Both the position numbers and the translations under genes were made by a program. Of a stretch of DNA of 64,000 nt, positions 61,057 through 64,000 are shown piece by piece; positions within the stretch are counted from its first letter, which is position 1, and each line of letters begins with the position of its first letter. The notes beneath the pieces were generated by a model. That model saw nothing but the letters and a program-made list of their open reading frames with translations, was not told the origin of the DNA and made no database searches. Source of the stretch: Agrobacterium sp. a22-2 (GTDB taxonomy: Bacteria > Pseudomonadota > Alphaproteobacteria > Rhizobiales > Rhizobiaceae); assembly GCF_012276985.1 (NCBI RefSeq), contig NZ_JAAXMM010000016.1:1-64000 (forward strand). Direction: 5' to 3'.

Positions 61057-62003
61057 GCCAGTGGGTCGCAAGCAATGGAGCGATGGAACAAGAATCGACC
61101 AGCAATGTAGAGGCTGAGACACCCGTCGGCGCAACGACGGACCTACCTCATGATCGCATCACGGTACAACGGTTTCGCCAGTCGTTTCCCCGCGCCCGAT
61201 GGAGCGATAGGCCGAACGCCTGGTTTGTGCCTGGGCGCACTGCCGGCAAGCGCATTGGACGCTGGCTCGCTCAGATGGAAGCAGAAGCCGATGCCTTTGC
61301 CGAGGAAAAGGGCATGGATGCTTTCGCGTTTGATCCGATCGAAAGCCGTTATTTGGAAGCTGCCGCGTCCGGTTTGCAACTCCGGACGCCCTATTCACGC
61401 ACGGTCGTGACCGAAATCCGGGAAATCCCATTGGCGCGCTGGGATCAGGATCGCCGCCTGTGGACAGTCCCTTACCGGTCACTGGATGATTTACGCCAGC
61501 GATGGCTAGCGATCCAAGAGGCGGCCGAGCGTAACGAGCCCGACGTGCGAAAGGCGCGGCGTGAGGCGTTGAAAGGCACCGAGGAGGAGGTCGCCGCAAA
61601 GGGGATGGCACGCGAGCGCCGCCTGAAACGGTATCCAGTTCCCATCGATGACGTGCCCCCATTTGATCGTGCGATCGGTACGCATGCAGGCGTCGTTATC
61701 TTCACCGATACGCATGGCGAGCTGGCGGATCCGGACATTGCGACCACGTTCTATTTTCACCCGCCCTCAAGCGGGGAATACGTTTGGGCGGCTTGGCGGC
61801 CAGGCTCCCTTGAGGAATTGGTCACGACCTGGCCTGCTCGCACGCCGCCCGGCGAGCGGGAGATTGCTCGCGGCTGGTGGTTGCCGGATCTGGACGAACT
61901 GCGGCCTGCGCGGCAGAAAGCCAGATCGAAACGGCGCGCGCAGCAGCGACGGCAGGAAGATCAGGGTCGATTGGAGACCCCGTTGAGCGGGAATAGGCGA
62001 TGA
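61053..62003 (+). CDS. Hypothetical protein following ligD, with two related domains
   Basis: A 316-residue protein overlapping the ligD stop by 4 bases (ATGA). Residues 35-80 (TVQRFRQSFPRARWSDRPNAWFVPG) and 105-160 (LQLRTPYSRTVVTEIREIPLARWDQDRRLWTVPYRSLDDL in outline) are similar to each other and to the HARP-like pattern 'ip-a-wd---W-vP' of SMARCAL1-type annealing domains; this is suggestive only. A Glu/Arg-rich helix follows, and the rest (FTDTHGELADPDIATTFYFHPP) is unknown. Presumably DNA-related. Confidence 0.5.
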   Translation: MSQWVASNGAMEQESTSNVEAETPVGATTDLPHDRITVQRFRQSFPRARWSDRPNAWFVPGRTAGKRIGRWLAQMEAEADAFAEEKGMDAFAFDPIESRYLEAAASGLQLRTPYSRTVVTEIREIPLARWDQDRRLWTVPYRSLDDLRQRWLAIQEAAERNEPDVRKARREALKGTEEEVAAKGMARERRLKRYPVPIDDVPPFDRAIGTHAGVVIFTDTHGELADPDIATTFYFHPPSSGEYVWAAWRPGSLEELVTTWPARTPPGEREIARGWWLPDLDELRPARQKARSKRRAQQRRQEDQGRLETPLSGNRR

Positions 62004-62497
62004 ACGAGATGGAGAGATTTCAGGGGCTTCCGCCTGCGGAGCCCCGTGAGATGATTGGACTTTGGACTGGCCGGGGTATGCCGTCCGGCCACCCTCTGGA
62101 CGGAGTGCTCGAGAACCTTGGCTGGTTTGGCAAACGGTTCTCGGCTCAGATGCGTGTCGATGCGCTGTTGTTCCGTGGAGGGGAAAACCGACTGGTTGCC
62201 ATCGATCCGGCCTGGATCCCGCTCCGTCTTGCACTTCGTTTCCACAAGCTCGGAAGGACCCGAGCCGCAAGCAACCTCTTTTCCTATCTGCTGCGCAGGC
62301 TGAGAGCCAAGGGCCCGGTTGCGTCGTTGAAAGCCATGCAGTTTCACGGGGTGACAAGTGCTGCGATGGCCTATGATACCCAGCCCATCATCGATCATTT
62401 CCGCAAGGTCGACGATAATCGCGTCATGGGAGCTATGGTGATAGAAGGCGACGACCGCGTCTATTTTTTCGAACTCCAGCGCGTTGAAGAGATGTGA
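62000..62497 (+). CDS. GXWXG/DUF4334-domain protein
   Basis: A 165-residue protein. N-terminal GXWXG motif (IGLWTGRGMPSGHPLDGVLENLGWFGKRF) and C-terminal DUF4334 motif (GVTSAAMAYDTQPIIDHFRKVDDNRVMGAM, FFELQRVE). The pair is the standard architecture of DUF4334 proteins, of unknown function. It overlaps the previous gene by 4 bases (ATGA), so is translationally coupled to the ligD operon. Confidence 0.8.
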   Translation: MNEMERFQGLPPAEPREMIGLWTGRGMPSGHPLDGVLENLGWFGKRFSAQMRVDALLFRGGENRLVAIDPAWIPLRLALRFHKLGRTRAASNLFSYLLRRLRAKGPVASLKAMQFHGVTSAAMAYDTQPIIDHFRKVDDNRVMGAMVIEGDDRVYFFELQRVEEM

Positions 62498-63122
62498 ACC
62501 TATTCGGAAGGACCGGCCTGCTTAAGCCACACTGCTCATCGCACATGCGGGTTCGTTATTGCGCTTGCTGCTTGGGGCTATCCAACTGCGGATTTCGGGC
62601 GCGAGCAGATCGTTCCGTTCAGCAAAAGCGACAAAAACCGGTTAGTACGGCACGGACGCCGGAGCGCGGCCCTGCTTGCTGATGATCTGCGGCTCATGCC
62701 CTCAGTCTCAAAGGTGAGTTGGAGCTTGAGTTTACACCGACAATCAACAGGCAATGGCATTCTACATTGGGCTCGGATTTCAGGAGCTCTCACGCCGTCC
62801 CCGCGATGATGATGGCTACGCTTTCGAAAATGCCCACCTGCGCTTGATTGGCTAGCGTTGTAGGGCGGCGAGAACCGCCGCCCTCTTGGCTCTTCTGGAA
62901 ATTGCGAGTGACTGCCGACCGTCCGCTTGCCACGCAATTCGACGTGTCGAGTTTGGCCCGGGATTGACAGGCTTCGTGCTCTTGCTGCTTTCCGGGACTG
63001 GAGCGTCAGACGCGATGCAAAGCAGGCGCTTTCCCAGCGCATCTCTATCGAACTTCAAACGTCCTTTCACTCCAAGCCGCGGTTGCTCGGTGCCGAACTT
63101 GGTCGCGTCGTTCATTTTTCTC
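62498..63122. other. Gene-poor region with a GNAT remnant
   Basis: About 620 bases without an intact gene. At 62739-62855 a frame gives DNQQAMAFYIGLGFQELSRRP ... HLRLIG and stops, the C-terminal motif of a GNAT acetyltransferase (N-A--FY--LGF); the start is missing and the frame is closed upstream. The rest shows nothing recognisable. Confidence 0.45.
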
Positions 63123-63178
63123 TTGACAGAACAGGTCCATAAACTGCTAATGCGCATTAGCAGCTAATACGTATTAGC
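63123..63178 (+). promoter_or_regulatory. Promoter and twin operator palindromes of the LacI-family gene
   Basis: TTGACA at 63123-63128, 17 bases, then GCTAAT at 63146-63151 form a sigma-70-like promoter. Two perfect 16-bp palindromes, GCTAATGCGCATTAGC (63146-63161) and GCTAATACGTATTAGC (63163-63178), follow; the first covers the -10 box. Typical of LacI-family autoregulation; the central CG is characteristic of LacI operators. Confidence 0.7.
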
Positions 63179-63205
63179 AGATTAGAGCCTTATGGAAACG
63201 GGAAC

Positions 63206-64000
63206 GTGGCAGCAACCAAGCGTCTGACCCAGAACGATATCGCGAAGATCGCCGGCGTCAGCCAGGCCACCGTTTCGCTAGTGTTGAATGGTGCGCCGAC
63301 GGCTCTCGCCCGAATTCCGGCGGAAACCCGGGAGCGTGTGCAGAAGGTCATCCGCACAACCGGTTATGTCGCTGATCCGATTGCGCGGCGCATGGCCAAG
63401 GGTCTCAACCGGATTTTGGGCGTTTTCACGTACGAGCCGGCTTTTCCCAGTGCCCAAGCGGATTTCTTCACGCCCTTCCTGCTCGGCATCGAGGAAGAGG
63501 CACAGCAGCAGAACTACGACCTGCTGCTTTTGACCAGCGCCGGCGTCGGCAACAACCGCAAGATCTTTTCAGAAGGCAACCGGCTACGCATTGCCGACGG
63601 TTGCCTTGTGCTCGGGCGCGAATTCGATCGCGCAGAGCTCGCCCGGCTGGTGGCCGAGGATTACCCATTTGTTGCGATCGGCCGACGTGAGGACGCTGGC
63701 GGACCCGTTCCTTACGTCGGCGGCGACTATGCAGCCGGCACCCGCGCGCTGGTCGAGAAGGCCTGTTCGCTGGGCCATTCGAAACTGGCCTATGTCGGAC
63801 CGCAGGGTCCGGCGGAATCCGTTGCCGACCGCTGGCTCGGATACCAGGCGGCGCTATCGGCCACCGGTGCGGAACAGGCGTTGCATATCGCCACCGTCAA
63901 CCGCCCCGCCGACGAGATTCTCGATACGATCCTGTCGGCAGGCGCGACGGCTGCCTTCTTCATCGAGTTGGCCGACGCCGTCCGGGTGGAGATCCTGGCG
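63206..64000 (+). CDS. LacI-family transcriptional regulator (N-terminal part, runs off the window)
   Basis: About 265 residues are visible. The LacI HTH is classic: LTQNDIAKIAGVSQATVSLVLNG, with the hinge helix and the RERVQKVIRTTGYVADPIARRM segment. The effector-binding domain follows (LGVFTYEPAFPSAQADFFTPFLLGIEEEAQQQNYDLLLLTSAG in outline; DYAAGTRALVEKACSLGHSKLAYVGP). Start is GTG 63206 after GGGAA; the nearby ATG at 63192 is in another frame. Likely represses itself through the twin palindromes upstream. The regulated sugar genes lie outside the window. Confidence 0.85.
   Translation, partial: MAATKRLTQNDIAKIAGVSQATVSLVLNGAPTALARIPAETRERVQKVIRTTGYVADPIARRMAKGLNRILGVFTYEPAFPSAQADFFTPFLLGIEEEAQQQNYDLLLLTSAGVGNNRKIFSEGNRLRIADGCLVLGREFDRAELARLVAEDYPFVAIGRREDAGGPVPYVGGDYAAGTRALVEKACSLGHSKLAYVGPQGPAESVADRWLGYQAALSATGAEQALHIATVNRPADEILDTILSAGATAAFFIELADAVRVEILA

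Noticed and set aside
1..64000. CRISPR arrays, rRNA operons, full tRNA genes, phage structural genes.
   Set aside because: No regular spacer-repeat arrays, no rRNA sequence and no complete tRNA cloverleaf were seen; recombinases are not accompanied by phage genes.

Overview
The window looks like part of a large repABC plasmid from a member of the Rhizobiaceae (Rhizobium/Agrobacterium/Sinorhizobium type). The evidence is a complete repABC replicon with a counter-transcribed RNA in the repB-repC gap, a quorum-sensing conjugation operon in the Ti-plasmid order traI-trbBCDEJKLFGHI, two tra-box palindromes between traI and repA, a FixL-FixJ-FixK oxygen-response set, and rhizobial accessory families (DUF1403, DUF1127, GntR/FCD). 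All functions are read from sequence and memory of families; no search was run.

Layout. 0-2.4 kb: a truncated ABC solute-binding gene, a GntR regulator, an orphan receiver-like protein and a wrecked MipA/OmpV porin gene. 2.5-10.1 kb: an RND efflux pump, its adaptor and a divergent two-component system, with a repeated box suggesting that a DUF3313 lipoprotein belongs to the same regulon. 10.5-14.6 kb: a Cys-rich exported protein, then a TetR-controlled EmrAB-type pump. 14.7-29.2 kb: the conjugation (trb/traI) and replication (repABC) backbone; trbB carries an apparent 1-nt frameshift. 29.3-35.3 kb: a LuxR-type regulator, small membrane proteins, two tyrosine recombinases, an antitoxin fused into an operon with one of them, a PIN-toxin remnant and a decayed DUF1403 gene.

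The most interesting part is 36.3-46.8 kb. It is a compact, visibly AT-richer biosynthetic cluster without NRPS or PKS genes: an EctB-like diamine aminotransferase, a lysine/ornithine-type N-hydroxylase, a free-standing cupin, a MetRS-like protein without a tRNA-binding tail, an HpaB-like flavin monooxygenase, a GST-like protein, a 2OG-Fe(II) oxygenase, a flavin reductase and a LysE-type exporter, with a divergent DAO-family FAD oxidase. N-hydroxylase plus cupin plus MetRS-like protein is the established signature of bacterial hydrazine (N-N bond) synthetases such as Spb40 and Tri28, where cupin and MetRS are one polypeptide; here they are two adjacent genes. The predicted product is a small exported amino-acid-like hydrazine, azo or azoxy compound. 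I do not recognise a characterised product for this gene set.

47-55 kb is a patchwork: an AraC/GyrI regulator, remnants of IS66, IS21 and IS3 elements, truncated regulator genes, and an intact fixLJ/receiver/fixK block. 55.5-62.5 kb holds a DUF309 protein and a double-strand-break repair island: two Ku genes, LigD and three associated small genes. The right edge is the start of a LacI-family gene whose promoter carries two perfect 16-bp palindromes.
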